A DNA stretch of 64,000 bases from contig JAJDEW010000023.1 of the NCBI GenBank assembly GCA_029259595.1, positions 1 to 64,000 on the forward strand, in the 5' to 3' direction. Source of the stretch: Planctomycetota bacterium (GTDB lineage Bacteria > Planctomycetota > UBA1135 > GCA-002686595). The position numbers and the translations under genes are program-made. Positions 55,406 through 64,000 of this stretch are shown here, in pieces (position 1 is the first letter of the stretch; every line of letters begins with the position of its first letter). Below the pieces are notes generated by a model. It was given only the letters and a program-made list of their open reading frames with translations. It searched no databases and was not told where the DNA came from.

Positions 55406-55741
55406 ATGACGAGCGCTGCTTGGTGGAGCGTCGGTGCCGTATCCCTCGGCATCGTCTTGGGATCCGGGATCGGGTTGCGGATCGGGCGTTCGTCCGTGGC
55501 ACGCTTGGCACCGGTCTCGGGTGCCGCGGCCGTTCGGCAGGCGGCCTTCGTGGCGCTCGCAACCTTTCTGGTCGTCGCGCTGATCGAAGATGTGAGTGCT
55601 CTCGGGGGGCAGGAGAAGCCAGGCTTCGCACTGGTGAAGTACCTCTTCGCCGCGGGGACTTTCTTCAGCCAGTGGTGGTCCCTGCGCGCTCGTGTTGGCG
55701 CTAGGCCCCAAGCCTCGAACCACGGACGCGACCTCGACTGA
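55406..55741 (+). CDS. Small polytopic membrane protein
   Basis: This 111-residue protein has about three hydrophobic segments (about 5-25, 43-62 and 73-92). I do not recognise a family. It starts with ATG at 55406 and is convergent with the DsbA-like gene 38 bases away. Its membrane character on the plus strand and regular high-GC third positions favour a real gene. Confidence 0.6.
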   Translation: MTSAAWWSVGAVSLGIVLGSGIGLRIGRSSVARLAPVSGAAAVRQAAFVALATFLVVALIEDVSALGGQEKPGFALVKYLFAAGTFFSQWWSLRARVGARPQASNHGRDLD

Positions 55742-55779
55742 GCGTCAGGCTCGGGCATGCGGCTTCGAGGCCGGTGGCG

Positions 55780-56451
55780 TCAGGTCCGGTTCAAGAGCCC
55801 TGCCTCGGCGAGCGCCGCACGGGCCTCTGCGAGCTCCAGGTAGCCGGGCACGAGCAGGCGACGTGTGGGACCGTCTTCGAGAGCGAGGCTCGGGAAGCCG
55901 ACCGGGCCGAAGGTATCGCGGCGGGCCAGGTCGCGGGTGAGGAGCTCCTGCGCGCGACCCTCTGAGAAATCCGTGCGGAAGCGGTCGAGATCGAGCGGTG
56001 GTGGGCTGTCTCGTCCCGTGGCGGCGTCCCCCTTCGACGCCGCCAGCTCTTCGGCCAGGGCGAGCAGGGTCTCGTCGAGCGATGGGTTGCGCGCCTCGCG
56101 GTAGTAGGCGCGCTGGATCGCTGCGAACAGCGCTTCGCCCAGAGCGGCGTCCTGAGCGCGCGCCGCGACCACCGCGCGGCAGGCCGGGTAGGTCGAGCGG
56201 CGCGGCTCGCAGCGTTCCCAGAAGGCGCGCTCGAAGGCAAGCCCGGTGCGCGCCTCGACGGCCTTCCAGGCCGCCTGGACGTAGGCGCGGATCTGCTGGG
56301 GCATCGGCTCGTCCGTGTCGGGCGCGAGGCCTCCGAGCACCAGCTCGAAACCGACGTCGCGCGAGAGCTCGGCCCGCAGGGTCGCCAACACGGGCCCGAA
56401 GCCGTAGCACCAGGCGCACATCGGGTCCGCGATGTAGACGAGCTTGCGCAC
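55780..56451 (-). CDS. DsbA-family thioredoxin-fold protein
   Basis: This 223-residue protein begins YIADPMCAWCYGFGPVLATL, with a CxxC (CAWC) at about residues 12-15. The alpha-helical insert and the late FGPVGFPSLAL strand with its cis-Pro position fit the DsbA/FrnE family. There is no signal peptide, so it is probably a cytoplasmic disulfide or isomerase-like protein. The start is a GTG at 56451, since the first strand begins right after it. Exact substrate unknown. Confidence 0.85.
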   Translation of the reverse strand: MRKLVYIADPMCAWCYGFGPVLATLRAELSRDVGFELVLGGLAPDTDEPMPQQIRAYVQAAWKAVEARTGLAFERAFWERCEPRRSTYPACRAVVAARAQDAALGEALFAAIQRAYYREARNPSLDETLLALAEELAASKGDAATGRDSPPPLDLDRFRTDFSEGRAQELLTRDLARRDTFGPVGFPSLALEDGPTRRLLVPGYLELAEARAALAEAGLLNRT

Positions 56452-56460
56452 GCGCCCATC

Positions 56461-56718
56461 CTAGCGAGGCTCGCGCAATCCCGCGCCCCGACCGGGCACC
56501 AGGCAACCCTCGAAGGGGTCACCGCACGCCCGTGCGAGCGCAGGGGACGGTGTCGCGGGCGCGACGATTCCGAGCAGCCCGCTGACGACGCCATCCGGCT
56601 CGCTGCGCCCGCGTCCAGAGAACCTCGGCAGCACGCGCACGCCGTGCCGGTCCACGGCTTCGCCCACCTTGTCGCGCACCGGCTGGACTTCTGCCCGTCC
56701 ACGCGGCAGCGAGAGCAC
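56461..56718 (-). CDS. Possible small protein upstream of the DsbA-like gene
   Basis: An 85-codon frame starting with GTG ends 9 bases before the DsbA-like gene on the same strand. It has high-GC third positions and a Cys pair (ACGDPFEGC). It matches no family I know and could be a remnant or spurious. It fills most of the 329-base gap between glnS and the DsbA-like gene. Confidence 0.3.
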   Translation of the reverse strand: MLSLPRGRAEVQPVRDKVGEAVDRHGVRVLPRFSGRGRSEPDGVVSGLLGIVAPATPSPALARACGDPFEGCLVPGRGAGLREPR

Positions 56719-56780
56719 GTCTTCCTCGGGTGTCTATCCGCCCCCGAATCCGCAGCATCGGCCGCGTTCGGGCTTCGCGG

Positions 56781-58487
56781 TCAGTCCTGCGCCAGTTGCT
56801 TCGCGATCTTGGCCCAGGAGTCGCGCAGGGCCACGGTGCGGTGGAAGCGCGGTGCACCGGGCTTCGAGGTCACGGGGTCGGCACAGAAGTAGCCCAGGCG
56901 TTCGAACTGAAGGACGGCGCCGGGTGCGGTCTCGGCCAAGGATGGCTCGAGTCGGCAGCCCGAGAGAATCTCGAGCGAGGCCGGGTTCAGGTTCGCGAGG
57001 AAGTCCTGTCCGCCGGCGACGTCCCCGGGGTCGGGCGTGGCGAACAGATGGTCGTAGAGGCGCACTTCGGCCTCGAGGGCGTGCTGCGCCGAGACCCAGT
57101 GGATCGTGCCCTTCACCTTGCGCCCGTCGGGGCTGTCCCCTCCGCGCGACTCGGGGTCGTAGGTGCAGTGCACCTCGGTGATGGTGCCCGTCGCATCCTT
57201 GACGACCTCGGTGCAGGTCACGTAGTAGGCGTAGCGCAGCCGTACTTCGCGACCGGGGGCTAGCCGGAAGTACTTGCGCGGTGCCTCCTCCATGAAGTCG
57301 TCGCGCTCGATCCAGAGTTCGCGCGTGAAAGGCACCCGACGGGTGCCGGCCGCCTCGTCGCCGGGGTTGTTCACCGCCTCGAGCTCGTCGACCTTGTCCT
57401 CCGGCCAGTTCGTGATCACGACCTTGAGCGGACGCAGAACGGCCATGCGGCGCTCGGCCGTGCGGTTGAGCTCTTCGCGCAGGGTGTTCTCCAGGACGAC
57501 CATGTCGATCGTACCCGGCACCTTCGTGACGCCGACCTCGTGACAGAAGCTGCGAACAGCGGAGGACGTGTAGCCGCGTCGGCGGATGCCGCGCAGGGTC
57601 GGCATGCGGGGATCGTCCCAGCCATCGACGTGGCCTTCCTGGACCAGTCGCAGGAGCTTGCGCTTGCTCGTGATCGTGAAGCTGACGTTCAGGCGATTGA
57701 ACTCGATCTGCTGCGGATGCGAAGGCGCGTCCACGTTCTCCAGGAACCAGTCGTAGAGCGCACGGTGGTTCTCGAACTCGAGGGTGCAGATCGAATGCGT
57801 GACCCCTTCGATCGCGTCGCTGAGGCCGTGGGCGAAGTCGTAGAGCGGATAAATGCACCACTCGGTCCCGGTTCGGTGGTGCGGCACGCGCGAGATGCGG
57901 TACAGGACCGGATCGCGCAGGTTCATGTTCGGCGAGGCCATGTCGATCTTGGCCCGCAGGGTGCGGCTGCCGTCCGGAAACTCACCCGCGCGCATCCGCG
58001 CGAACAGGTCCTTGTTCTCCTCGACCGAGCGCTCGCGGTGTGGGCTGTTCTTTCCCGCTTCCGTCACCGTACCGCGGTACGCACGGGTCTCCTCGAGGGA
58101 CAGATCGCAGACGTAGGCCTTGCCGCGCTCGATCAGCTGGACGGCGAAGTCGTAGAGGGCCTCGAAGTACCCCGACGCGAAGAAGAGGCGCTCTTGCCAG
58201 TCGAAGCCCAGCCAGCGGATGTCCTCCTGGATGGCCTCGACGTACTCGACCTCCTCGGCGGCCGGATTCGTGTCGTCGAAACGGAGGCTGCAGACCCCCC
58301 CGTATTCCTCGGCCAGTCCGAAGTTGAGGCAGATCGATTTGGCGTGCCCGATATGAAGGTAGCCGTTCGGCTCGGGGGGGAAGCGCGTCTGCACGCGTCC
58401 TCCGTTCTTGCCGGACTCGACGTCGCGGGTGATCCGTGTGCGCAGGAAGTCGACCGACTCGCGCGTTCCTTCTGTGTTGGAAGCCAT
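56781..58487 (-). CDS. glnS: Glutaminyl-tRNA synthetase
   Basis: This 568-residue class I aminoacyl-tRNA synthetase charges tRNA(Gln) with glutamine in the cytoplasm. [17 protein letters not shown] holds the HIGH motif (about 37-53). [25 protein letters not shown] and [13 protein letters not shown] are close to other GlnRS proteins, and [10 protein letters not shown] is the KMSKS-type loop. The C-terminal beta-barrels for anticodon binding are present ([20 protein letters not shown]). Length fits bacterial GlnRS (about 550-570). The ATG at 58487 ([15 protein letters not shown]) is chosen over an upstream start 17 codons earlier because family members begin similarly. A glnS gene implies the direct route to Gln-tRNA rather than sole use of GatCAB. 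Confidence 0.96.
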   Translation of the reverse strand: MASNTEGTRESVDFLRTRITRDVESGKNGGRVQTRFPPEPNGYLHIGHAKSICLNFGLAEEYGGVCSLRFDDTNPAAEEVEYVEAIQEDIRWLGFDWQERLFFASGYFEALYDFAVQLIERGKAYVCDLSLEETRAYRGTVTEAGKNSPHRERSVEENKDLFARMRAGEFPDGSRTLRAKIDMASPNMNLRDPVLYRISRVPHHRTGTEWCIYPLYDFAHGLSDAIEGVTHSICTLEFENHRALYDWFLENVDAPSHPQQIEFNRLNVSFTITSKRKLLRLVQEGHVDGWDDPRMPTLRGIRRRGYTSSAVRSFCHEVGVTKVPGTIDMVVLENTLREELNRTAERRMAVLRPLKVVITNWPEDKVDELEAVNNPGDEAAGTRRVPFTRELWIERDDFMEEAPRKYFRLAPGREVRLRYAYYVTCTEVVKDATGTITEVHCTYDPESRGGDSPDGRKVKGTIHWVSAQHALEAEVRLYDHLFATPDPGDVAGGQDFLANLNPASLEILSGCRLEPSLAETAPGAVLQFERLGYFCADPVTSKPGAPRFHRTVALRDSWAKIAKQLAQD

Positions 58488-58696
58488 TTCCTCGAATGCC
58501 GGGTTGAACGTGGCCGATGATCTTCCCGACCGGACCACGCGCTCGCAAGGCTCCTCCCGGAGTCACCGGCGCCGGAGGGATCGAAATGCCTTCCGCACGG
58601 CAGTGCTTTTACCCGGAAGTGTTGGAGTTCGGCCCGGGCCCCTCCCGAAAGGTCGCCCCGGAAGCACGCGAGCAGAACTCGCGTCGGGGGACGAAC

Positions 58697-59281
58697 GTGA
58701 AGGGAATGAACGCTGGAACGCACCGGTTCCGGACGGGGCACCGCAAGGGGTCACGGTCCGGCTTCACCCTGGTCGAGCTGGCCATCGTGTCGGTCATCTT
58801 GCTGGTCGCCATCGGAGGACTCTCCGGGGCGGTCATCTCGAGCCGACAGTTGGCACGGGTCAACGAGGAGACGGCGACGGCGGATTCCGCTGCGCGCCGG
58901 ATGCTCGAAGAGCTCCACGGGGTGGGCTTCGTAGACATCTTCTACGCCTACAACGACGACCCTGACGACGACGAGGGCATCCCTGGCAGCGCGCCCGGAA
59001 CCGGTTTCGAGGTCCGCGGCTTGACGCCGCAGGCCAACGACCCGGACGGCTTGTGCGGCCGGATCATCTTCCCGAGCCAGGAGGTCTTCGGCGTCGAACA
59101 GCTGCGCGAAGACCTGGACATCCCCGAACTGGGGTTGCCGCGCGACCTGAACGGCGACGGTGACATCGACGGCGAGGACCATGGCGGCGACTACGTGATG
59201 CTGCCCGTCACGGTCCGGATCGAGTGGACCGGCGTCAACGGCAACCGCTTCGTCGAGTTCTCGACCCTGCTCTACCCCTGA
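58697..59281 (+). CDS. Type IV pilin-like (pseudopilin) protein
   Basis: This 194-residue protein has a prepilin signal: a basic leader of about 23 residues ending SRSG, then FTLVELAIVSVILLVAIGG with the conserved Glu5. It should be cleaved and methylated by a prepilin peptidase and sit in the inner membrane before assembly. The rest contains a DLNGDGDIDGED calcium-binding-like loop. The GTG at 58697 is preferred because GGGGGA lies 6 bases upstream; an ATG at 58706 is the alternative. It heads a cluster with two more pseudopilin-like genes 16 and 15 bases apart, and is divergent from glnS. Confidence 0.85.
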   Translation: MKGMNAGTHRFRTGHRKGSRSGFTLVELAIVSVILLVAIGGLSGAVISSRQLARVNEETATADSAARRMLEELHGVGFVDIFYAYNDDPDDDEGIPGSAPGTGFEVRGLTPQANDPDGLCGRIIFPSQEVFGVEQLREDLDIPELGLPRDLNGDGDIDGEDHGGDYVMLPVTVRIEWTGVNGNRFVEFSTLLYP

Positions 59282-59297
59282 GGTTCCCGGGAACACC

Positions 59298-59960
59298 ATG
59301 ATCCTTCGACACGACAGAACACCGCATCCGAGCCGGGCCGGCCTCGGGATCATCGAGCTCTCGCTCGCGATCACCTTGCTGACCATCTTGATGCTGGCGA
59401 TCACGATGACGACGCGAACCGCGTCGACCTCGTACTCGCAAAGCGCCTTGATCGAGAGCGTCGAGGTACGGGCCTACCGCTTGATCGACTTTCTCAGCGA
59501 GAAGATCTCGCAGGCGACCTGGGCCTCGCTGGAGCCCAGCATCGCACCGGCTCCGCTGGGCTCCTTCAACAACATCCGCTACAGGCGGATCGTCGACACC
59601 GCCGGAATGGCGGTGGCCGAAGGCGATGCCGAAACCTTCAACCTCGTGCCGCAGGACGGCGAGATCGACGGCGACGGCATCGACAACAACGGCAACGGGC
59701 TCATCGACGAGTACATGGCCACGTGGTCGAGCGCCAACAAGACGGTCGTCCTCGCGCGTGGCATCCGCAACCGTCTCGAAGGCGAAATCGGTGGCAACCT
59801 CCTGGACGACAACGGAAACGGTCTCCAGGACGAAGCCGGCCTCGTCTTCGTTCGCGACGACAACAATCTCATCACGATCAGGGTCTCCGTCCAAGGAACC
59901 GACTCGGAAGGTCGCATCCAAACGAAGACCGTCGAAACATCCGTGCACATTCGCAACTGA
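59298..59960 (+). CDS. Pseudopilin-like protein with calcium-binding-like loops
   Basis: This 220-residue protein has a prepilin-like N-terminus: leader ending RAGLG, then IIELSLAITLLTILMLAIT with Glu in the fifth-position context. The first mature residue is not the usual Phe, so processing is less certain. Two acidic loops, DGDGIDNNGNGLIDEY and DDNGNGLQDEAG, resemble calcium-binding motifs. It probably joins a minor-pilin complex with its neighbours. It starts 16 bases after the previous gene and ends 15 bases before the next. Confidence 0.75.
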   Translation: MILRHDRTPHPSRAGLGIIELSLAITLLTILMLAITMTTRTASTSYSQSALIESVEVRAYRLIDFLSEKISQATWASLEPSIAPAPLGSFNNIRYRRIVDTAGMAVAEGDAETFNLVPQDGEIDGDGIDNNGNGLIDEYMATWSSANKTVVLARGIRNRLEGEIGGNLLDDNGNGLQDEAGLVFVRDDNNLITIRVSVQGTDSEGRIQTKTVETSVHIRN

Positions 59961-59962
59961 GT

Positions 59963-59969
59963 GGGAGGA
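59963..59969 (+). promoter_or_regulatory. Ribosome binding site fixing the PilX-like start
   Basis: GGGAGGA lies 6 bases before the ATG at 59976. This rejects the in-frame GTG at 59961, which would overlap the site. Confidence 0.7.
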
Positions 59970-59975
59970 AACGGG

Positions 59976-61391
59976 ATGAAACTACGAATCCGATCCGATT
60001 GTGCGAATTCTCGAGGCAGCGCCACGCTGGTGGCGGTCGTGGCCGTCGCAGTCCTTCTGGGACTGACCGGCGCCATGCTGGCCGTCACGCATCGCACGCA
60101 GGGAGAGCGGGTCGCGTCAGTCGACCGACATCGCTCGCTCTACGCCGCGAACTCGGGAATCGCTCACGTACTGACGAACCTGCACTCCGGTGCCGACCCG
60201 GCAACGGGCGTCACTGAATTCGCAGGGGCCAACTATGACGCGGCAGCCGCCGCCAACGACGACGGGACCTTCACGATCACCTCTACGGGGGTCGTGCGTG
60301 CCGAGCGAGTCACGCTCGAAGCCGTTGTCGGTGGTGTCGGAAGCGGCGTCTACCACAACGCGATCTTCGCCGGCAACACCGACGGAGATCCGCTCTACAC
60401 GCTCGCACTCGGCGGCAGCGGCCAACAGGCCGACCACGTCGAAGGCGACATCTACAGCGGCCAGCACGTGGACCTGACCGGCGATGCAGACATCGACGGC
60501 ACGATTCGCGCGCAGGGTCTCATCTCCGGGGGTACGGGGGAGTCGGGCGTCAGCCTGCCGGTCCCGGACTTGCCCGCGATGGACTACGAGAACACGTCAG
60601 ACTTCGACGTCGGTGCGCTCTTCTCGGACGCCTTCTACGCACGCGATGATGCGGGTGGCTCGGCCTATCAGGTCGAGGAGTCCAACCCGGCTCACATCTT
60701 CCGCAAGAACCCGAGCGACCGTAGCTCGGACACCAGCTCGACGCAGAAGGACGACTACTTCCTGGAGGATCCCTACGAGGATCTGACGCGCGACTCCGGA
60801 TCGACGGGCGAAGACGCCTACGCGATCAGCCTGTCGGGCGTTTCCGGGGCACCGGGCGTCGACGGCAACAACAAGGTGTACTTCATCGACGGCAACCTCT
60901 GGCTGCACAACATCAAGGTCTTCTCCATGAAGATCAAGCACGCAGAGGCCAACGGCGTGAAGGTCACCTTCGTCGTGAAGGGCAACATCTACTTCTCGGA
61001 CAACCTGTTCTATCAGGACACCGACACGGACGGCGTCGCCTTCATCGCCATGAAGGACGACACGGTCGAGGACAGCGGCAACATCTACTTCGGCGACCCG
61101 GTCTTCGGAACGCTCGAGCAGATGCACGCCTTCATGTACGCGGAAAACAACTTCCACGACAACAACCTCGACGCCAATGGTTCGGCCCAGGTTCACCTCT
61201 ACGGGAACATGACGGCCGGCAACCAGGTTCTGATCCAGCGTGACTACGGCGACCAACACTCGCGACTGACCGTCGACTTCGACGACCGGATCGCGACGGG
61301 CAGCCTCGAGATGCCGCGACTTCCGCTCGCGGTCTCGACGACGTCCGAGAACTACCAGGTCCTTTCCTGGCGCCGTATCGCCAACCAGTAG
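59976..61391 (+). CDS. PilX-like pilus assembly protein
   Basis: This 471-residue protein has one N-terminal TM helix (about 16-40, SATLVAVVAVAVLLGLTGAM) after a short basic leader, as in PilX/PilX_N-type minor pilin-assembly proteins. A YAANSGIAHVL helix follows, typical of the family. The remainder is beta-rich with repeated Gly-Asn-Ile-Tyr strands (KGNIYFSDN, SGNIYFGDP, LYGNMTAGN), possibly a solenoid. It belongs to the pseudopilin cluster, and its start is set by the RBS at 59963. Confidence 0.7.
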   Translation: MKLRIRSDCANSRGSATLVAVVAVAVLLGLTGAMLAVTHRTQGERVASVDRHRSLYAANSGIAHVLTNLHSGADPATGVTEFAGANYDAAAAANDDGTFTITSTGVVRAERVTLEAVVGGVGSGVYHNAIFAGNTDGDPLYTLALGGSGQQADHVEGDIYSGQHVDLTGDADIDGTIRAQGLISGGTGESGVSLPVPDLPAMDYENTSDFDVGALFSDAFYARDDAGGSAYQVEESNPAHIFRKNPSDRSSDTSSTQKDDYFLEDPYEDLTRDSGSTGEDAYAISLSGVSGAPGVDGNNKVYFIDGNLWLHNIKVFSMKIKHAEANGVKVTFVVKGNIYFSDNLFYQDTDTDGVAFIAMKDDTVEDSGNIYFGDPVFGTLEQMHAFMYAENNFHDNNLDANGSAQVHLYGNMTAGNQVLIQRDYGDQHSRLTVDFDDRIATGSLEMPRLPLAVSTTSENYQVLSWRRIANQ

Positions 61392-61418
61392 ACCGGACCC
61401 TTCCAAGGAGTCGACGAC

Positions 61419-62759
61419 GTGAAACCCAAGGCCTCTCGCCCTCGGACCGCCTTCCTGGCTGCCCTCCTGGTGCTCGCAGCACCCCTGTCCGCCCGCTCGA
61501 CCGGAGCAGCGGATCGCAACGGAGCGCTGGCCGAGATTCGACGCGTCCTCGGGGCGGAGGCCGAAGGGTCTCACGACCCACGCGAGGTTTCCAGGGAGCT
61601 CGCCGCGTTGGGCGCGGATGCCATCCCGCCCCTCATCCAGATCTATCTCGGAGCGGAAGTGCCCGGCGTCACCGACCTTTCGAGTGAAGCCCTCCGCATC
61701 GCTCCGGACAAGCTCGTGAACGTCTCGTTCGAAGCGCTGGTCAGCATGGCGCCGAGCTCGGTCATCCGCACGCTCCAAGCGATGGTGACCGCCCAGAGCC
61801 CCGTTCCCGTTCGCCTGGCGGCCCTCGATGTCCTGGGCGGGCTCGCCACCTCGAAGGCGCTGCCCTTGACGCTCGGGATCATGGAGAGCTTCGAAGGGCC
61901 CCAGCTCGCCTCGCGCGGCGTCCGCACATCGGTGCGCATCACGCTGGTCCGCCTGCTCTCCTTCGACCAAGGCACCGTCCTCGGACTGCGTGAAGTCCAG
62001 TCGGAGCTTTCCGTGCCCTCTCAGGCGATCGTGATCGAGGCTCTGCGCGAAGCGCGCAACGAGGATGGCCTCGATCTTCTGCTCCGGATGTTCACGAGCG
62101 AGCCGAAGTTGCGGCTCGAGGCCGTCGCGGCGATCGAAGAGCTCTATGCGGAGAGGCCCTGGCGCTTCCGCCTCGATCCCCGGGACACCCTGCGCCAGGT
62201 CCTGGCGGAGACGAAGGACGTCGAGCTGCAGCGCAGGATCGCCGTGGCCCTCGCGAAGTTCCACGACACCTCGATCGCGCAGCCGATGACGAGGTGGCTC
62301 GAGAGCCCTGACGAGCGTTCGCGCTCGACCGCCGTCTGGGCCCTGGAACAGCTCGCGGGAATGAGCGCGCCGCGCGGTGCCGCCGAGTGGCGGGGCTGGC
62401 TGCACGTCGAGAGTCGCTGGTGGGCCAAGGAAGGTGCCGCCCTGCTCGCAGACGCCCAGAGCGAGGATCCGGCGCGCATCGTGCCCGCCCTTCGCGAACT
62501 GGCGAAGCACCACTTCCACATCGACCGCATCGCCCCCGGCCTCGAAAGCATGCTTTCGGGACCGGAGACGGAGATCGCCGTTCTGGCCGCGACGACGCTC
62601 GGAAACCTGCGCTCGACCGCGAGCGTGCCGACCCTGCTCGAGACCATGTACAGCGGGTCCGCGCAGCTCAAGCACGCCGCCTGGTCGGCCTTGCGCAAGA
62701 TCACGGGCCAGGACCTCCCCCAGGATCTCGACGCCTGGGACGCTTGGGCCCAGCGTTGA
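61419..62759 (+). CDS. Exported HEAT-repeat protein
   Basis: This 446-residue protein has a signal peptide (about 1-31). Alpha-helical HEAT/armadillo-like repeats run through about 55-430 (for example VPVRLAALDVLGGLATS, LRLEAVAAIEELYAE, RSRSTAVWALEQLAG, TEIAVLAATTLGNLRS). Such repeats mediate protein-protein contacts. It starts with GTG at 61419, supported by AAGGAG at 61405-61410. It lies 27 bases after the PilX-like gene, so it is probably the last gene of the pseudopilin operon and may scaffold that complex outside the membrane. Confidence 0.8.
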   Translation: MKPKASRPRTAFLAALLVLAAPLSARSTGAADRNGALAEIRRVLGAEAEGSHDPREVSRELAALGADAIPPLIQIYLGAEVPGVTDLSSEALRIAPDKLVNVSFEALVSMAPSSVIRTLQAMVTAQSPVPVRLAALDVLGGLATSKALPLTLGIMESFEGPQLASRGVRTSVRITLVRLLSFDQGTVLGLREVQSELSVPSQAIVIEALREARNEDGLDLLLRMFTSEPKLRLEAVAAIEELYAERPWRFRLDPRDTLRQVLAETKDVELQRRIAVALAKFHDTSIAQPMTRWLESPDERSRSTAVWALEQLAGMSAPRGAAEWRGWLHVESRWWAKEGAALLADAQSEDPARIVPALRELAKHHFHIDRIAPGLESMLSGPETEIAVLAATTLGNLRSTASVPTLLETMYSGSAQLKHAAWSALRKITGQDLPQDLDAWDAWAQR

Positions 62760-62777
62760 GCCGCGGTCCGTACGGCC

Positions 62778-63920
62778 TCAATCGCCGAGCAAGTCGGAGA
62801 GGTCCGCGGCCAGTCGCGCGCTGAAGATCTCGGAGCCTCTCAGGTTCAAGTGCCCGAAGTCGAAGAGGTTCGGCACGGCATAGAACTCGGGGAAGCGCTC
62901 GGGATCATCGTAGGAGAGCAACGCGGGAACGATCCCGTCCGCGGCCAATCGTTCGAGGTCACCGCGCTCTTCCCAGAGCGGTGGCGCGATCAGGAAGATC
63001 GGCTCGACTCCCGCCGCGCGTACGAGCTGGACCAAGTCGCCCAGCTCGCGCTCCAACAGGGGATCGCGCGGACGCTCGGGACCCGCGCCGCGGCTTGCGA
63101 GACGCCGAGCCACGTCGTCCGTTTGCTCGAGGAAGCGTCGCCGCGAGGCCTCGATCTGACCGCGGTTCTTCGGCTCCTGTTCGAGCGCGACGAAGCCGTC
63201 CATCCAGGTCGACGCATCCGGCGCCCGCGGGTCGCCGCCGCAAGCGGCGCGCAGGGCGGGCAGCCCGTTTCCCAGATTCGCGAAGCGGTAGGCGCCGTGC
63301 AGCAGGTGGTCGGCGATCCGTGCGCGTCGCTCGGACCAGGGAGAGTCCGCTCGCCAGGCCACCTCCGCCGCGAGCGTCGTCAGACCCGGCGTGTGCCAGT
63401 GGATCATGCGGCGCGTCAGCCGGTCGACGGGGATGATCACGCGCTCGAGGTCCTGCAGCTCGATCACGAGCCAGCGCAGACGCTTCGGATGCCGCGCGAG
63501 CAGGCGCTCGACCACGTGGCGCGTCTCCGGGAAGTACATGCCGGGAACGCCCATGTTGAACGAGGTCGTCGGCACGCCGTAGGACGCCATCCGCTGGTCG
63601 AAGAGCCGCGGAATGACCTGGTAATAGACGCGACTCGAGCCGACGAAGACCAGGTCGAACTCGTCGCGGTGCAAGTCGAAGTACTGCGACTTGACCCGCA
63701 GAGCCGTTTCGACCTCCAGCGTGGCGCCCGGGACACGATCGATCAGGAAGGCGAGCGCGCGCGAGGTCGCCCACGCTCCCAGCAGACACAGCAGGACATC
63801 GAGCCCCCAGCGCCGACCGCGCCCGGGGCAGGCCTTCCGCGCCGGCGTCGCCTGCGGCTCGCGAACGAGCTCGGCCAGGCGCACGCGTGCCAGGGTCAGG
63901 GGATCGTTGCGGGTCGACAT
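62778..63920 (-). CDS. SGNH-like acetyltransferase partner (AlgJ/AlgX/DltD type)
   Basis: This 380-residue protein has one N-terminal TM helix (about 41-60) and an exported domain. FVGSSRVYY (Ser95/Ser96) is the block I Ser region, and DFGH (Asp354-His357) near the C-terminus gives the Asp-His pair, as in SGNH hydrolase-fold acetyltransferases. It directly follows an MBOAT gene with a TGATG overlap, the usual pairing for O-acetylation of alginate, cellulose, teichoic acid or other glycans. The MBOAT protein passes acetyl groups across the membrane and the SGNH protein transfers them. The polymer is unknown. Confidence 0.8.
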   Translation of the reverse strand: MSTRNDPLTLARVRLAELVREPQATPARKACPGRGRRWGLDVLLCLLGAWATSRALAFLIDRVPGATLEVETALRVKSQYFDLHRDEFDLVFVGSSRVYYQVIPRLFDQRMASYGVPTTSFNMGVPGMYFPETRHVVERLLARHPKRLRWLVIELQDLERVIIPVDRLTRRMIHWHTPGLTTLAAEVAWRADSPWSERRARIADHLLHGAYRFANLGNGLPALRAACGGDPRAPDASTWMDGFVALEQEPKNRGQIEASRRRFLEQTDDVARRLASRGAGPERPRDPLLERELGDLVQLVRAAGVEPIFLIAPPLWEERGDLERLAADGIVPALLSYDDPERFPEFYAVPNLFDFGHLNLRGSEIFSARLAADLSDLLGD

Positions 63921-64000
63921 CAGAACTGGAAGTACAGGAAGGGCTGGGTCTGGGGCGAGCTGAAGGCCAGGGCGAGCGCGAAGGCGGCGCCCCAGGCCAG
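63920..64000 (-). CDS. MBOAT-family O-acyltransferase, C-terminal end only
   Basis: The last 26 codons of a minus-strand gene enter from the right edge. They encode a hydrophobic helix followed by QTQPFLYFQF and the stop, the characteristic end of AlgI-type MBOAT proteins (PFIYFQF). The stop TGA shares its last base with the ATG of the SGNH-like gene (TGATG). The rest of the gene lies outside the window. Confidence 0.8.
   Translation of the reverse strand: MAWGAAFALALAFSSPQTQPFLYFQF

Overview
The window is GC-rich bacterial chromosome from what looks like a member of the Planctomycetota. The evidence is indirect: very large exported repeat proteins (PKD, bacterial Ig, FG-GAP/VCBS), a membrane-tethered ECF sigma factor with a long exported extension, a calcium-binding DCNGNGI...DEC tail on a protease, few clear Shine-Dalgarno sites, and many GTG starts. 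I saw no rRNA, tRNA, CRISPR array, prophage or intact insertion sequence. No species can be named from the sequence alone.

Layout. 1-1126 is a non-coding block of two related long inverted repeats. 1127-7398 (minus) holds a secreted trypsin-like protease and an 11-PKD exported protein. 7980-21789 (plus) holds two lipoproteins, the second a 3531-residue, 26-repeat Ig protein ending in a beta-helix and FG-GAP repeats. 21764-40645 is an unbroken minus-strand run. In order of transcription it holds otsA, an otsB-GH15 trehalase fusion, a membrane-bound ECF sigma factor, an HExxH metalloprotease, a VCBS lipoprotein, a predicted pseudokinase-TM-FGE fusion, and a lipoprotein. 40970-42487 (plus) is a lectin-like membrane protein. 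42522-46701 (minus) is a three-gene overlapping operon (small membrane protein, GT-C-like membrane protein, sulfatase-fold lipoprotein). Then come a DUF72 gene, a subtilisin-like protease, a geranylgeranyl-reductase-family flavoprotein, a frameshifted membrane gene, a pentaheme cytochrome, a small membrane protein, a DsbA-like gene and glnS. 58697-62759 (plus) is a pseudopilin cluster with a HEAT-repeat protein. The window closes with an SGNH-like protein and the last 26 codons of an MBOAT acyltransferase gene.

How the genes work together. Many products are exported or envelope-bound. Trehalose metabolism is compact: OtsA makes trehalose-6-phosphate, and the next protein carries both the phosphatase and a trehalase-type GH15 domain. 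Two loci look like uncharacterised envelope signalling modules. One is the ECF-TM-carboxypeptidase-regulatory-like protein with a co-transcribed exported metalloprotease. The other is the VCBS lipoprotein / pseudokinase-FGE / lipoprotein operon. The MBOAT-SGNH pair resembles polysaccharide O-acetylation modules. The pseudopilin genes resemble minor-pilin sets of type IV pili or type II secretion.

The main non-coding features are the paired long inverted repeats at the left edge, a small interspersed hairpin family (3511-3575, 7750-7931, 55263-55300), and strong hairpins before the sigma-factor gene and the pentaheme cytochrome gene.
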